Below are positions 8,201-18,800 of a stretch of 64,000 nucleotides of DNA, one piece after another (positions within the stretch are counted from its first letter, which is position 1; every line of letters begins with the position of its first letter). The translations under genes were made by a program, and so were the position numbers. A model generated the notes under the pieces. It was not told the origin of the DNA. It ran no database searches and worked only from the letters and a program-made list of their open reading frames with translations. Origin of the DNA: Candidatus Defluviibacterium haderslevense (GTDB lineage Bacteria; Bacteroidota; Bacteroidia; Chitinophagales; Saprospiraceae); NCBI GenBank assembly GCA_016712225.1, contig JADJRL010000003.1, forward strand, positions 579,001 to 643,000, written 5' to 3'.

Positions 8201-10147
8201 TCATTCATAAGCTATAATCTTTCCTTTCTCATTCACTTTATAATGATACTTAGAACGTTGCAGAACACAATTTGGGCTAGTATAATACAAATATCCATTA
8301 TCTCCCATGGTCACCCAATTAGGAGTATGATAAAATGAATTGTGCATGATAGCCAATTGATCTGTTATGACTCCCTTTTGAATGGCTTTTAAATAAATGG
8401 AATCAGAGTCATACAGAAATAAATCATCTTTGTGATCAATATAATAGTAGCCTTTGAAACACACTTCAGAATTAATCCCTGAATCTACTAATATCTTAGT
8501 CTTTCCATAATCAGGTGAGGCGTATAAGTAGGTATTATATTGCAGACTAATATTTGTAATTTCTGTCCAATATAAATAACCTTTTTCAAAACAAAATATT
8601 TTGTCAGAAAGTTGATTCCTCGTTGATAAAAATTGACTCCAAGTTTTACCAAAATTTTTTGAATAGTAAATAGAGCTATCCCCATATACAAATATGATGT
8701 CTTGATCATTAATTAACAAACCATCCATTGTTAAATGTGGGGTAGAAAACTTTGTCCATGACTTAGCCTCATCTGTAGTATACCACATTTCATCATTACT
8801 TATCAAGGAAATAGTTTGTGATTTACTTTCTGATAAAAAAACATTTGCTAAATTTTTAAGTGTGTCAGGTTTAGCAATATTAAATAAAATATTAAAGTCA
8901 TTATCGTAAATACTTATAACATTAGTATAGGGATAACAATTCGAAAAATAAGAAATTTCTGAATTTAATTTTCTACATGATATGTTTACATAATTACCAT
9001 TTAAAAAATCAGGTTCAATATATTTCCAAGTTATGCCATTATTATTAGTAAGTTGCCATCTATTGTCTACTTTTGCCAAAATATGTCCTTTAGAATAACT
9101 TATAAATTGATTAATCTTTGGTTCATTATTTGGAATTGAAATTCGTTTTTCTATATGATTATTATTAATTATAACAATTCCTCCACTCGAAAAAATTATC
9201 CACCCTATTTTATTGATAAATTGAACATTTAGTGCGTTAGAACAATTTTCTTTTGATTTGTAATGACTCCAATTTTGATCATTAATTAATTTGAAAGAAT
9301 ATTGGCCCTTGCTTATGAATAATGAATGACCATTGATTTCAAATAAATCTGGAAAAGATCCGTATTCTATCTCATTTTCTAATGAATTCCAATGCTCACC
9401 ATTGTCATCTGAATATTTTAATTTGCTGTAATTTCGATAATATATTCTTAATTTTGAATTCAATTGTTTGGAGTGCCGGAAATTACTTTCAAAGATATGC
9501 TCATTATTGTTTTCATCAATTGGAATATTAATTTCTTGATTCTGAAAGTTAGGTAATTTTTTAACCAAACATTCATTATCATACATACTATATAAAATGG
9601 AACTATCATTAAATAGTATATTATCACCTGGAAAAACTTTATTATTGATCTTATAATAAGTTCTAGTAAAGTCATTGGAATAGAACAATTCATTTCTATC
9701 CCAACGAAATATATACCCATCATCACCAATATAACTATTATATTGACCACACAAACTATCTATCAATATTAATTGATTCATTTGATTGAAACAATACAAG
9801 CCATGGTCCAACAAAAAATAAATAGAGTCATTAGGCATTCTGTAAAGAAACTTAAAATTTCTTTCTTGTTGGAAGTAACTAGAATAAACATCTGTAGCAT
9901 TATTGTAATAACTATGTTTACTATCAAAATTCATTTCAATATGCTCCCAATGCTCACCAAAATCTTTGCTTTTGTATACTTGAAAACTGCCGGTCAGGAT
10001 CATAAGCTCTTGGGTCTTTTCTAGATATATACCATCCAATAAAGTTATCCCTTTGAGCCCATTTAATTTCACCCATTCTATATCCTGGGATCTAATAATA
10101 CCAATACAAAAAATAAAAAATAAGCATTGGAGAAAGCACTTCATCAT
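8201..10147 (-). CDS. Exported BNR/sortilin-like repeat protein of unknown function
   Basis: 648 residues with a signal peptide (about 1-20, 'IFCIGIIRSQ'). The rest holds recurring Asp-box-like segments: 'VYKSKDFGEHWEHIE', 'KYSDDNGEHWNSLE', 'QLTNNNGITWKYIE', 'WYTTDEAKSWTKF', 'YYSKNFGKTWSQF' and 'YASPDYGKTKILV'. The S-x-D-x-G-x-x-W spacing is that of BNR repeats, which form beta-propellers as in sialidases and sortilins. No sialidase catalytic residues were identified. It ends 'KGKIIAYE' without a T9SS sorting domain. Codon use is markedly AT-rich. Role unknown. Confidence 0.7.
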   Translation of the reverse strand: MMKCFLQCLFFIFCIGIIRSQDIEWVKLNGLKGITLLDGIYLEKTQELMILTGSFQVYKSKDFGEHWEHIEMNFDSKHSYYNNATDVYSSYFQQERNFKFLYRMPNDSIYFLLDHGLYCFNQMNQLILIDSLCGQYNSYIGDDGYIFRWDRNELFYSNDFTRTYYKINNKVFPGDNILFNDSSILYSMYDNECLVKKLPNFQNQEINIPIDENNNEHIFESNFRHSKQLNSKLRIYYRNYSKLKYSDDNGEHWNSLENEIEYGSFPDLFEINGHSLFISKGQYSFKLINDQNWSHYKSKENCSNALNVQFINKIGWIIFSSGGIVIINNNHIEKRISIPNNEPKINQFISYSKGHILAKVDNRWQLTNNNGITWKYIEPDFLNGNYVNISCRKLNSEISYFSNCYPYTNVISIYDNDFNILFNIAKPDTLKNLANVFLSESKSQTISLISNDEMWYTTDEAKSWTKFSTPHLTMDGLLINDQDIIFVYGDSSIYYSKNFGKTWSQFLSTRNQLSDKIFCFEKGYLYWTEITNISLQYNTYLYASPDYGKTKILVDSGINSEVCFKGYYYIDHKDDLFLYDSDSIYLKAIQKGVITDQLAIMHNSFYHTPNWVTMGDNGYLYYTSPNCVLQRSKYHYKVNEKGKIIAYE

Positions 10148-10240
10148 GATCGATAGAATTAGCTATTCTGATAACGAGACGAGATAGATCTTATTGTAAA
10201 ATCAAGTTTAATCCTGAATAGCCATTAATTCTTAAAGTAT

Positions 10241-10268
10241 AAATCTCTATTCGTTCATTCGTGGCAAC
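10241..10268 (+). repeat. Dispersed short repeat, copy 1
   Basis: This 28-bp segment contains CATTCGTGGCAAC and matches 15856-15883 at about 26 of 28 positions in the same orientation. Both copies are intergenic. Confidence 0.5.
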
Positions 10269-10334
10269 CTTATTCTATAGTGAAAATAGGATCAACTCTT
10301 ATGCTATTTTAAATCTTAAAAATTGCACCCATTA

Positions 10335-11840
10335 TTATTTCTTAATAACTTTCTCAATTATTTCTATCCCAACTTTATCTCTAACTTTAATCAAATAAAT
10401 TCCAGACTCAAGATTTCCCAAATCTAATAACTCTTTAAAATTAATGCCTTGAAAAGATTTGTAAATTATAAGCTGTCCGGTTATATCTAATACTTCAATC
10501 GATTGAATCAATTTATCCCTATTCAATAACTCAACAAATATTTTATCCTGAACCGGATTGGGATAACACACAACTGCCTCTTCTGATGGAAAAGGATTCC
10601 AAGTCATGGTCATAGTACTATCACATACAGGTTCATAACCCAAACGATAATTCACAAAGTTGGGAATACTAGCATGATTCCAGGCTGGCAGATGAATGCC
10701 ATGTTGTTCGAAATTGCATGCTTTACCTTTTTCATTGGGACTATGAATCACATGCATAACCCGATTACTCGTTCGTGTTATCATATAGATCTTACAGTCA
10801 GGAGCTAGCATCATTTGTCCGAATTGAGCTGCCCAGATTTGTTCATCTACATATCCATCCCAGGTATCTATTAAAGTAAGACTAGCAGGAATATCGGATG
10901 CCCAGGTATCTATTTGGAATAAATCAACTTGTGTGGTTATATAAATAAACCTTGAATTAGGTGAAAAAGCAACTCCAACAGTATATTCGTTTGTTTCCTT
11001 GCCTGTCTTTATATTCATATAATTGGATAATACACCAGTTGCTCTATTAAAATCCATAACATATAAGCCATCGCTTGGAACCATTCTTGCATATTTAGTA
11101 CCATCAGGAGAGAAACAAGACTGCGATCCACCATCATCTTGAATGCCCATTGTTAATCCAACCTTAGATTCAACTGTTTCTTGAATACTAATACTATTAA
11201 ATAGTAATGAATAATAAGAATTATTACCTCGACCAGGAACAACTATCCACCAATCGCTATTATTGATATTTTTAGCTGCAGTTAGGTCACCTCCTGATAA
11301 ATACTTATTTATTGCTACAATATTTTTATCTACTATATCGCCAAATCCATTATTAGAATTGAGATCTATTTTAGAATAAAGCAATTTAGAGACAGTTGCT
11401 CCTGGTAATGCAGTATCAGGATCGAATTCTTCAAATTTATGAAACAAAAAATATTGATTTTCTTCAATAGTTGAAGGAATGAATAAGCAAGCATTAAAAA
11501 GGGGATAATCTTCAGTTTTGCAATAAAAATTCGCCACAAAGCCCTCATTAATCTTTCCATTTGGCATAGGCCGAAATAATCGATCTGAAACATTACATCC
11601 AGTAGTGTACATTAATAAATTGCCATTCCTATCAGCTATACTGGCATTGTTTTGATGAATGCGATAGTCTTTTTTTACTCTGCTAATTCCAACAGGGTAT
11701 TTATTAAAGTCTAAAGTGAATCGATAGAAATTGGTGTCATCAATAAAGGAATTTGAACCACCTAGCAACCAAACATAATCTCTTTTTCCTTGACCTGACA
11801 ATAGTAGAGGAAGTAATAAAAACAATAATGTCTTTTTCAT
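10335..11840 (-). CDS. T9SS-sorted beta-propeller (WD40-like) protein
   Basis: 501 residues: signal peptide (1-16, 'LLLPLLLSGQ'), a body with propeller-blade motifs such as 'CFSPDGTKYARM' and 'AFSPNSRFIYITTQ', and a T9SS type A C-terminal sorting domain beginning near residue 423 ('VVCYPNPVQDKIFVEL') and running to 'SGIYLIKVRD...KVIKK'. Proteins with this sorting domain are exported through the outer membrane by T9SS and anchored or released. The blades suggest binding rather than catalysis. A hairpin at 11853-11889 separates it from the beta-helix gene upstream. Confidence 0.8.
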   Translation of the reverse strand: MKKTLLFLLLPLLLSGQGKRDYVWLLGGSNSFIDDTNFYRFTLDFNKYPVGISRVKKDYRIHQNNASIADRNGNLLMYTTGCNVSDRLFRPMPNGKINEGFVANFYCKTEDYPLFNACLFIPSTIEENQYFLFHKFEEFDPDTALPGATVSKLLYSKIDLNSNNGFGDIVDKNIVAINKYLSGGDLTAAKNINNSDWWIVVPGRGNNSYYSLLFNSISIQETVESKVGLTMGIQDDGGSQSCFSPDGTKYARMVPSDGLYVMDFNRATGVLSNYMNIKTGKETNEYTVGVAFSPNSRFIYITTQVDLFQIDTWASDIPASLTLIDTWDGYVDEQIWAAQFGQMMLAPDCKIYMITRTSNRVMHVIHSPNEKGKACNFEQHGIHLPAWNHASIPNFVNYRLGYEPVCDSTMTMTWNPFPSEEAVVCYPNPVQDKIFVELLNRDKLIQSIEVLDITGQLIIYKSFQGINFKELLDLGNLESGIYLIKVRDKVGIEIIEKVIKK

Positions 11841-11852
11841 GCTTTAATAAAT

Positions 11853-11889
11853 AATGAGCGCAATTCTTATTTCCAGAATTACGCTCATT
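11853..11889 (-). terminator. Intergenic hairpin between two surface-protein genes
   Basis: A 15-bp stem (AATGAGCG-x-AATTCT with AGAATT-x-CGCTCATT) around a 7-base loop; the one plus-strand mismatch becomes a G-U pair in minus-strand RNA. It begins nine bases past the beta-helix gene stop. The following tract (ATTTATT) is only moderately U-rich, so it may be a terminator or a processing/stability element. Confidence 0.55.
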
Positions 11890-11898
11890 AAAGTTTAA

Positions 11899-14800
11899 CT
11901 ATTTTTTATAAAATTTTTTGAAAACTATACTTCCATCCATTAGACTTATTTCAGCAAGATAAATACCTGAATTAAATCCATCGGTATGAATATTAATTTG
12001 ATTTACTCCTTCCTGAACTTCATTTGAACTAACTACTTTTCCTTCCAAACTACTTATTGCTATTTTAGTAATAAGTTGCTTATTATTCATAATGGTAAGT
12101 TCATCATTGACAGGATTTGGAAATATAACTATTTCATTGCTAGTATCTTTTATTCTTGAATCTAATTTTTCAACTGGCAGTGCGCTTGTACAAGTTATTT
12201 CATCATTATAACGGTTTACACAGTAATTAGCTGCTAGAGCTCGAGCACGATATACCCCTTCTCCTCCAATATATGGACATTGAACAGCAATGGATTCTAT
12301 TTGAGCTTTCTCTGACTCATTAAAACTCCACAATCCAGAGATCATTTTATCTAACATAATTGTATTAACTGACTTCTGGTTTTGTTCATAGATTTCAGAT
12401 ACTTGAATTGAATTATTTGTAGCTAATAATTGATTTAATCCACTTAGAATACTAGTATTATTTATTGATGCTAAATTATTTTTTGAAATGTTTATTGCAT
12501 TCCTTTGATTTGTCAAATTATCAATCAATAAATGTGTGGCAGGAATATCAATATTCTCAGGATGATCTCTTATCTCAATCAACAAGTCATTTATTTCTTC
12601 CTCAAGTGAAACAATACTTTCAACATTGGAATTAATAATTATTTGATTCATGGATTGATTCTGAAATAAACTGGAAAGATCATGTTCAACCAATTCAAAT
12701 TGACCCACAGTTGTATTAGTATATTGATTGAAAAAAGTATTGAAACTCTGTGGAATAGAATTTCCATTCCCCTGTTCATACTTATTCAATAATTCCCTAT
12801 ATAATTGTCTGCGATCTGTCCATATTCTTGAACCCCAATCATTATTATTATCGAAATCATTATTTACAATAAAGTAATCATCAGATCTAGGAAAGGCCCT
12901 AGTGAATGGATTAGGATTTCCGGAACCTATTCCCAAACAAGAGAAATTGAGAGCAATTGGATTATTATCCTTTGCGAACAACTGAATACTTACTAACTCA
13001 TCTACATTATTTGGCTTGAGATCTGGATTATTAGGATCTTGATCATTGACTGTGAATTTTGAAGCAATTCTATCTTGAACATTACCATAATGATAAGCTC
13101 CTCTTGTATGATTTCCCGTCCAACGGTTAGCTAAGTGTACTTGTGGTCCGATTCTGGCACTATTGGTATTACCAGGTTCTTGATATCCTAGAATTAGACC
13201 ATGATTGGCATTCCCCATTCGATTCGAAGAAAAAAACGTACCTAGAGAAGTTCCTAAGAATTGATAGTCATAATACCAACCAGTGGCATAATTCCCAAGA
13301 TCTGCATTATTCGAACTCTGAGATACAAATAGTCCAACATTCTGACAATTCATACTCGAAGATAATAGATTGCAAGCAGTTAATGCATTTTCTTTACCCA
13401 GTATGGATATTCCAAATGTCTTCTGAGATCCTGCACCATTCGAAAAAATTGAATTGTTATACATCCAGGTATTTTGACTATTGTTATGATTAATTCCAAT
13501 ATATCCTGGACCAATTGATATATTATTATTATGAATGTATTTATTTGGACCGCCTACTTCGAATAGGTCTATACCAACACTATTTTCACCAATTAGATTT
13601 ATATTGTTCTGATCATTCACCACAATGCTATTCACTACTCCTGTCCATCCGAATATCATTCCTCTGCTAGTAGCGTTTATGGTATTTTGCATTATATTGA
13701 AATTCCTTCCCGGGCTTTGGTCAAAATACATTCCAGTTAAAACATAAGGCATAGTATTTTGCTTTATATCGGTGCAGTTTACTCCTTTTGTATATATTCC
13801 TGTATTCCCAACATTGAAAGTTGATCCTTCTACACTCAATTTATTACCAACGGCTGAGATGGAATGAATTCCATTCCCATTAAATACTGCCCCAGAACCT
13901 GTACTGTAATTATTTGTACCATAGTCCCAAAAATTCGAATAAGTAGATCCATAATCATCAATATTTGAATTGTCCCCCCAAATTCCATTTAAAAGGTTTG
14001 AGAAAGTCGAACCATTTGAAACTTTAATATGGGCGAAATCAGCTTTAATACCAGCAAAGGTTCTGTTTCCAACTATTGGTGGTTCATTCGGATAGAAAGA
14101 TTTAAATGCGCCTGTAAATACAAAATCACAATCGTCTGAGTTAATAATCGCCCCATTCTCTGCATTAATTCCGATTGCTCCATCTTTGAAAGTTGATCCT
14201 TGACATGTTACTCTAGATCCAGCCAAAGCATTGATTTCAAAATGACCATTATCAAAAGTTGTATTAATGACATTTAATGTGGCACCAGGCTCAACAATAA
14301 TACTATTCCATCTTTGCCCATCGCATGCTATGATATAATTATCTTTGAGATTAAACGTGTTTCCAGACTTAACAGTTATTGACGAACCAGCAGTCATTCT
14401 AATATGTGCAGCTCCAGCTAAATATGTCCCTTGGCCAATTCCACAATAATTGGGCACATCTATATCTAAATTACCATTAACAGTAAATTTTGTAGGACCT
14501 TGACATGAAGTTGAGGCAAGAGTCAATACACCATTGGTAATTAATTGGTTTAATGAGCCATTAACGACAGGCCCTGTACTACTAGCGTATGTTAAATTTG
14601 CATTAGTAGTATAATTAGCTTGATTTGGACATTTATAATAGTAATACACATGGCAAAATGGAATACCAATATCATCACTTAGTTCAAAAGATTCCGGTAA
14701 GAAAGGATCAAATTGATTTAATGAAAAGGTATATTTATATAGAACTCCCATTAATTTACCATTCTGATAATAATTTTGTTGCGTAAATTTGCCTAAATTA

Positions 14801-15042
14801 ACAACAGTCATTGGCTTGTTAGATTCTATATAAATCATTGCCTCACCCACCAGTGGATATTGACCTTGATCATCAAACCAAGGTGTTACTGTAAACTTAA
14901 TAACTTCACAACCTGCTTCTGATGAAAAACTATTGTATTGTGGTCTAGGATCTGGACTAAAACTTGGAAAAAAATTGCACTGTGATAGACCTATTTCAGC
15001 CCATACACTTAATAATATTACTATAGAAATTAATTTTTTCAT
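11899..15042 (-). CDS. T9SS-sorted right-handed beta-helix surface protein
   Basis: The chosen start is the ATG at 15040-15042, giving a 1,047-residue protein that opens with a normal signal peptide ('MKKLISIVILLSVWAEIGLS'). The frame extends 18 codons upstream but that extension would bury the signal. Residues about 190-640 contain parallel beta-helix turns rich in Asn, Gly and Ile ('GSRVTCQGSTFKDGAIGINA', 'NISIGPGYIGINHNNSQNTW'), as in NosD/PbH1 proteins. A helical segment (about 790-930) follows, then a T9SS type A sorting domain ('VIFPNPVNDELTI' to the end). Probably a surface adhesin or glycan-binding protein; no catalytic motif recognised. Confidence 0.8.
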   Translation of the reverse strand: MKKLISIVILLSVWAEIGLSQCNFFPSFSPDPRPQYNSFSSEAGCEVIKFTVTPWFDDQGQYPLVGEAMIYIESNKPMTVVNLGKFTQQNYYQNGKLMGVLYKYTFSLNQFDPFLPESFELSDDIGIPFCHVYYYYKCPNQANYTTNANLTYASSTGPVVNGSLNQLITNGVLTLASTSCQGPTKFTVNGNLDIDVPNYCGIGQGTYLAGAAHIRMTAGSSITVKSGNTFNLKDNYIIACDGQRWNSIIVEPGATLNVINTTFDNGHFEINALAGSRVTCQGSTFKDGAIGINAENGAIINSDDCDFVFTGAFKSFYPNEPPIVGNRTFAGIKADFAHIKVSNGSTFSNLLNGIWGDNSNIDDYGSTYSNFWDYGTNNYSTGSGAVFNGNGIHSISAVGNKLSVEGSTFNVGNTGIYTKGVNCTDIKQNTMPYVLTGMYFDQSPGRNFNIMQNTINATSRGMIFGWTGVVNSIVVNDQNNINLIGENSVGIDLFEVGGPNKYIHNNNISIGPGYIGINHNNSQNTWMYNNSIFSNGAGSQKTFGISILGKENALTACNLLSSSMNCQNVGLFVSQSSNNADLGNYATGWYYDYQFLGTSLGTFFSSNRMGNANHGLILGYQEPGNTNSARIGPQVHLANRWTGNHTRGAYHYGNVQDRIASKFTVNDQDPNNPDLKPNNVDELVSIQLFAKDNNPIALNFSCLGIGSGNPNPFTRAFPRSDDYFIVNNDFDNNNDWGSRIWTDRRQLYRELLNKYEQGNGNSIPQSFNTFFNQYTNTTVGQFELVEHDLSSLFQNQSMNQIIINSNVESIVSLEEEINDLLIEIRDHPENIDIPATHLLIDNLTNQRNAINISKNNLASINNTSILSGLNQLLATNNSIQVSEIYEQNQKSVNTIMLDKMISGLWSFNESEKAQIESIAVQCPYIGGEGVYRARALAANYCVNRYNDEITCTSALPVEKLDSRIKDTSNEIVIFPNPVNDELTIMNNKQLITKIAISSLEGKVVSSNEVQEGVNQINIHTDGFNSGIYLAEISLMDGSIVFKKFYKK

Positions 15043-15411
15043 GATTTGAAATTTTAAATTTATAAATAAGATACCATGCTGCTTTCCTGAATACAAACAG
15101 CATTAAGTTAAAATTGAATCAAATGATCTTTATGACCATTAATCCTTAATTAAATAAATAAAATTGATTTATTGAATTGAGTTAAAGAAATTACTCGTGT
15201 TTTAGTTTCATAGTATAGAATTTTAAGGTTTAAAATAGGTATATTCTCGAAAATATCTCATGTGACTATCAAAGGTATAATTAAAAAAATTTACAATTAA
15301 AATATTTTAATTCCATTTTACTTCCTTTTTTGTAGTCAAAAGGGAATAAAAAATTCCTAATTTACTATTAGGTTAATTTAATTGCTTATCTTAGCACTAT
15401 AAATAACTATT
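15043..15411. other. AT-rich divergent intergenic region
   Basis: This region separates the minus-strand beta-helix gene from the plus-strand HTH gene. It is strongly AT-rich. I see a short inverted repeat (TGCTG/CAGCA, near 15078-15101) and the weak promoter-like element described at 15387. No further gene. Confidence 0.4.
15387..15394 (+). promoter_or_regulatory. Possible -7 element (TATCTTAG)
   Basis: A one-mismatch version of TAnnTTTG lying 17 bases upstream of the ATG of the HTH gene, the same distance seen at the stronger promoter of the metzincin-like gene. Confidence 0.3.
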
Positions 15412-15852
15412 ATGAAGGAAATGCCAATCGGATTAAAAATTAAAAAATTTAGACAAATAAAAGGAATCGAAGTTCAAGAAATGGCAAAAGAACTAAATAT
15501 CACAGAACGGTGGTATCGCGAATTAGAAAATGGTCAAGGAAAGATTCAATCTGAACAACTATCCAAAATATTATCAAAATTAGAAATCGCTGAAGAAGTT
15601 TTAAATAATTATGATACTTATTTCAGTCAAAATAATTATATGGAAAACAGCACAAACATTGCTACTAACACTTATCATACAGATCACAACAAAGAAATTT
15701 CTGAAAAATTAAATACTATTTCTGAAAAATTCGAACATTCTCAGAATGAATATATCAATCATTTGATTTCTGAAAATAATTTTCTAAAAGATCAAATATC
15801 ATTTTTAAATCAAATTCTCAGTGATTTAAAAAAACCATTTAAGCCTATTTAA
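15412..15852 (+). CDS. Small XRE/Cro-type HTH regulator with C-terminal coiled coil
   Basis: 146 residues. Residues 6-60 form a lambda-repressor-like helix-turn-helix: 'GLKIKKFRQIKGIEVQEMAK' then 'ELNITERWYRELENGQGKI', with typical recognition-helix spacing. Residues about 90-140 are heptad-like and charged ('ISEKLNTISEKFEHS', 'ENNFLKDQISFLNQIL'), suggesting a coiled coil for oligomerisation. It is the only plus-strand gene between 5541 and 39417, lying among secreted-protein genes. Regulation of those neighbours is plausible but unproven. No phage or toxin-antitoxin partner is visible. Confidence 0.8.
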   Translation: MKEMPIGLKIKKFRQIKGIEVQEMAKELNITERWYRELENGQGKIQSEQLSKILSKLEIAEEVLNNYDTYFSQNNYMENSTNIATNTYHTDHNKEISEKLNTISEKFEHSQNEYINHLISENNFLKDQISFLNQILSDLKKPFKPI

Positions 15853-15855
15853 TTT

Positions 15856-15883
15856 AAATCTTCATTCGTGCATTCGTGGCAAC
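15856..15883 (+). repeat. Dispersed short repeat, copy 2
   Basis: Near-identical to 10241-10268 and in the same orientation; it lies in the 40-bp gap between the converging HTH and M36 genes. Confidence 0.5.
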
Positions 15884-15892
15884 AATTCGCAC

Positions 15893-18800
15893 CTATCCCT
15901 TCACAAATTTCAAATACTCAACACGCTCTCCGGATCTGATGGCTACGAAATATATTCCGGGAATCAACAAAGAGGTATTCAATCGAATCACATCATGTGG
16001 ATGAACGACAAAATGGTTCTCATCCAACTGCTGTTTTTGAAGATTGTACAATTGGATAGATATGGATTGGATGTCCCGAAGATTAGAAACTATTTTTAAT
16101 TCATTGGAAACAGGATTGGGATACAAAGTCCAATCTGAATGTTTAGCAGAACCTATTTTTGCAGTAGCCCAATTACTGGTGAGTAATTCTTGATTAGAAT
16201 CTATGATTTGTAATTTATAATGATAGTCCTGATTTGGTACTATAGCATAGTCCAGATATTGCAATGGATTGGACTGCACATTCAATGCAATGGTGTCGAT
16301 AGCTTCTCGATCTAAGGATTTATATCTTTTAAGTAAACGCATGGATTGCATTTCAACAGCAGATTCAACATTCCAACTTAACCCAATGTGATCTGTTTGT
16401 GGGTCTGCAAAAAGTACTACATCATTTAATCCTAATGGTCTTAAACCAAATAATTGAAATTCTGACATTTGAAGACATCCTGGCGGTAGATTAGAAGCCG
16501 ATACGCCATCATCCCGCCTGAAACTACTGCCTTGATTAGCTGAATATCCCAATCCACGACGAGCGAAAACATTCCAAATAATACAACTATTAGCTCCCCC
16601 ATAAAGCAAGGTGTCGGCCTTTAATATTGCATTTCTGGAGTCTACAAATCCTGGCGAACAAACTTGTAGTTTGAGTCCTTCCATGACCAATTTAAATGCC
16701 TTTATATTTCCTGCAGAAGAATTACTTTTATAAATATCAGGCTCCATCCCATACTGCGTTATTAATGCCCAGGTCATATCCCAAATCATAGAACACCAGA
16801 TATATCCGATCCCATGGGGCTGTGTTATGTGGTATACATCGGGCATCTGATTGTAATTTGCTGGATTAATATTCAGATCTACATTGTATGGTGTATTTCT
16901 GATACCCATTCCTGAAGGTGCATGACCTGAAGACCAAGTAGCCAATCCGCGATTCTGATAAGCGTAATCAGTAATTTTCATGGTCATAGCTAAACCAAAA
17001 TAATCACTCCATCCCTCACCCGCTTGTTCTGCATTGGATAAACAATTTACATTATTCGGTCCCCCGGTTAGTCTATTCGATATGCCATGACCATATTCAT
17101 GTGATATAATACCACCATCAAAATTTCCATCTGCTAACGCAGGAAAAGTATTGGATAATTCACCGAAAGATGGCAAACCATTTTTTATTTTTTGACAATC
17201 CGATTGACTTAATTCGATCACAGGTATAGTAACCAATTGACCATAACCTCCGGTTGGTATAGGGTCCGGATAACCCGCCGTTGTTTTACATACCGCTGTG
17301 GCCACTGCACCCTCTAATTGTGCCTTATAAGCTTTAAAACTGATATCACAGTTGCCATCATCCACAAATGCAATCTTACCATTAATGGCACTTCCATTCA
17401 CTATCGGCTGACAGACATCATTGAAATTTCCTACAGCATCATAAGCCAATACATTAGAAGCTTTCAAATAAGTAGGAATTTGTGGACCAAAACCAGCCCT
17501 TGAAAAAATATAGGAGGTATTATTAACAACAAATTTATAAGATGAGGAAGGCAATAATGTCAATTTTACACCACGGGACAATTCCATTTTTATTTTAACA
17601 CAATCAGACTCACGAATCATGACCACAGGAATATTAACGCCACTACTAAATCCGCCAATGACGAATGGTTCTGTTGGATCGTTATTGCAGATGACCAGTG
17701 CTATAGCACCTGCACTTTGTGCCTTACTAATTTTGCTGACATAAGAACAAATACCACGGTCCACTAAAGCAATCTTTCCATTCACAGCACTGGCATTTAC
17801 ATAATTGTTACACCCCAGACTTGGATTGGAAGAACCATCATTGGCTAATATAAGATCACTTGAAATAGGCGCCTTGATCACCGGACCTATTGCAGCAGGA
17901 ACAAACATTATTTTACCAGCAATATTTGAAGGAGATTCAATAATCGCAGTATCGAACGTAGGCGTCTGCCAGACATACATTTGCATCTGTGGCGGATACC
18001 CGTCCACCGGTGTTCCAAAATTGGCATTATTTCTTGCCCCATCAATATAGTCTATTCCTTCAGCAATAACATTATCCAAATCCTGACCTCCACGATTCAC
18101 ATTATTGTATTGAAAATTTCCGGCAGCTTCAATAAATCCGTATTGATACCAAACATCATGCATCACATTATTCCAATAAAACAAATTGGTAATCGCAGCA
18201 TTTTTATTTTGTGCAGGAGCATTGGCAGGATTGTAAGTAAAATCAAAATTTAATGCACTACCACCTACAGCACGTGCTGCATCACCACCTGTAGGCATAT
18301 CATTATTATCCATGTCCTCATAGGCATCCACATTATTTCCCTGACTGGACCTGTAATTGAACTGTCCATCACTATGCCAGCCAAAAGGACTGGCGTTAGG
18401 AGCCTTAACCCAAGGAGTCATGACTAAACTGCGTGATCCGTGATTGGGACTTTCTACCGGAATGGAATAGACCCTATAACAAGAGTTACTTAAAGCTGTA
18501 GTTTGTGAAGATTCATCTTTGGAAAATAAACTTTTTTGTTCAAAACTCCTGTGGCTTAAATCGCAGGACAACATTTGATTGTGTTCCTCCAATATTGAAC
18601 CATTAACAGGATCTACAAATACATTCCACCATTCGGCACTGTTTTTTCTTTTCCAAAATATTTGAACTGCTTGTTTGATTAATTGCTCCTGAACATAAAA
18701 TGATGGTCTGGATTTAATTTCATCCTGATTAAATTCTGTAATTAAATAAGTTTCCCATTGATCCTTTTGTGCTGAACGAGATACTTTAGGTGAAATGGTT

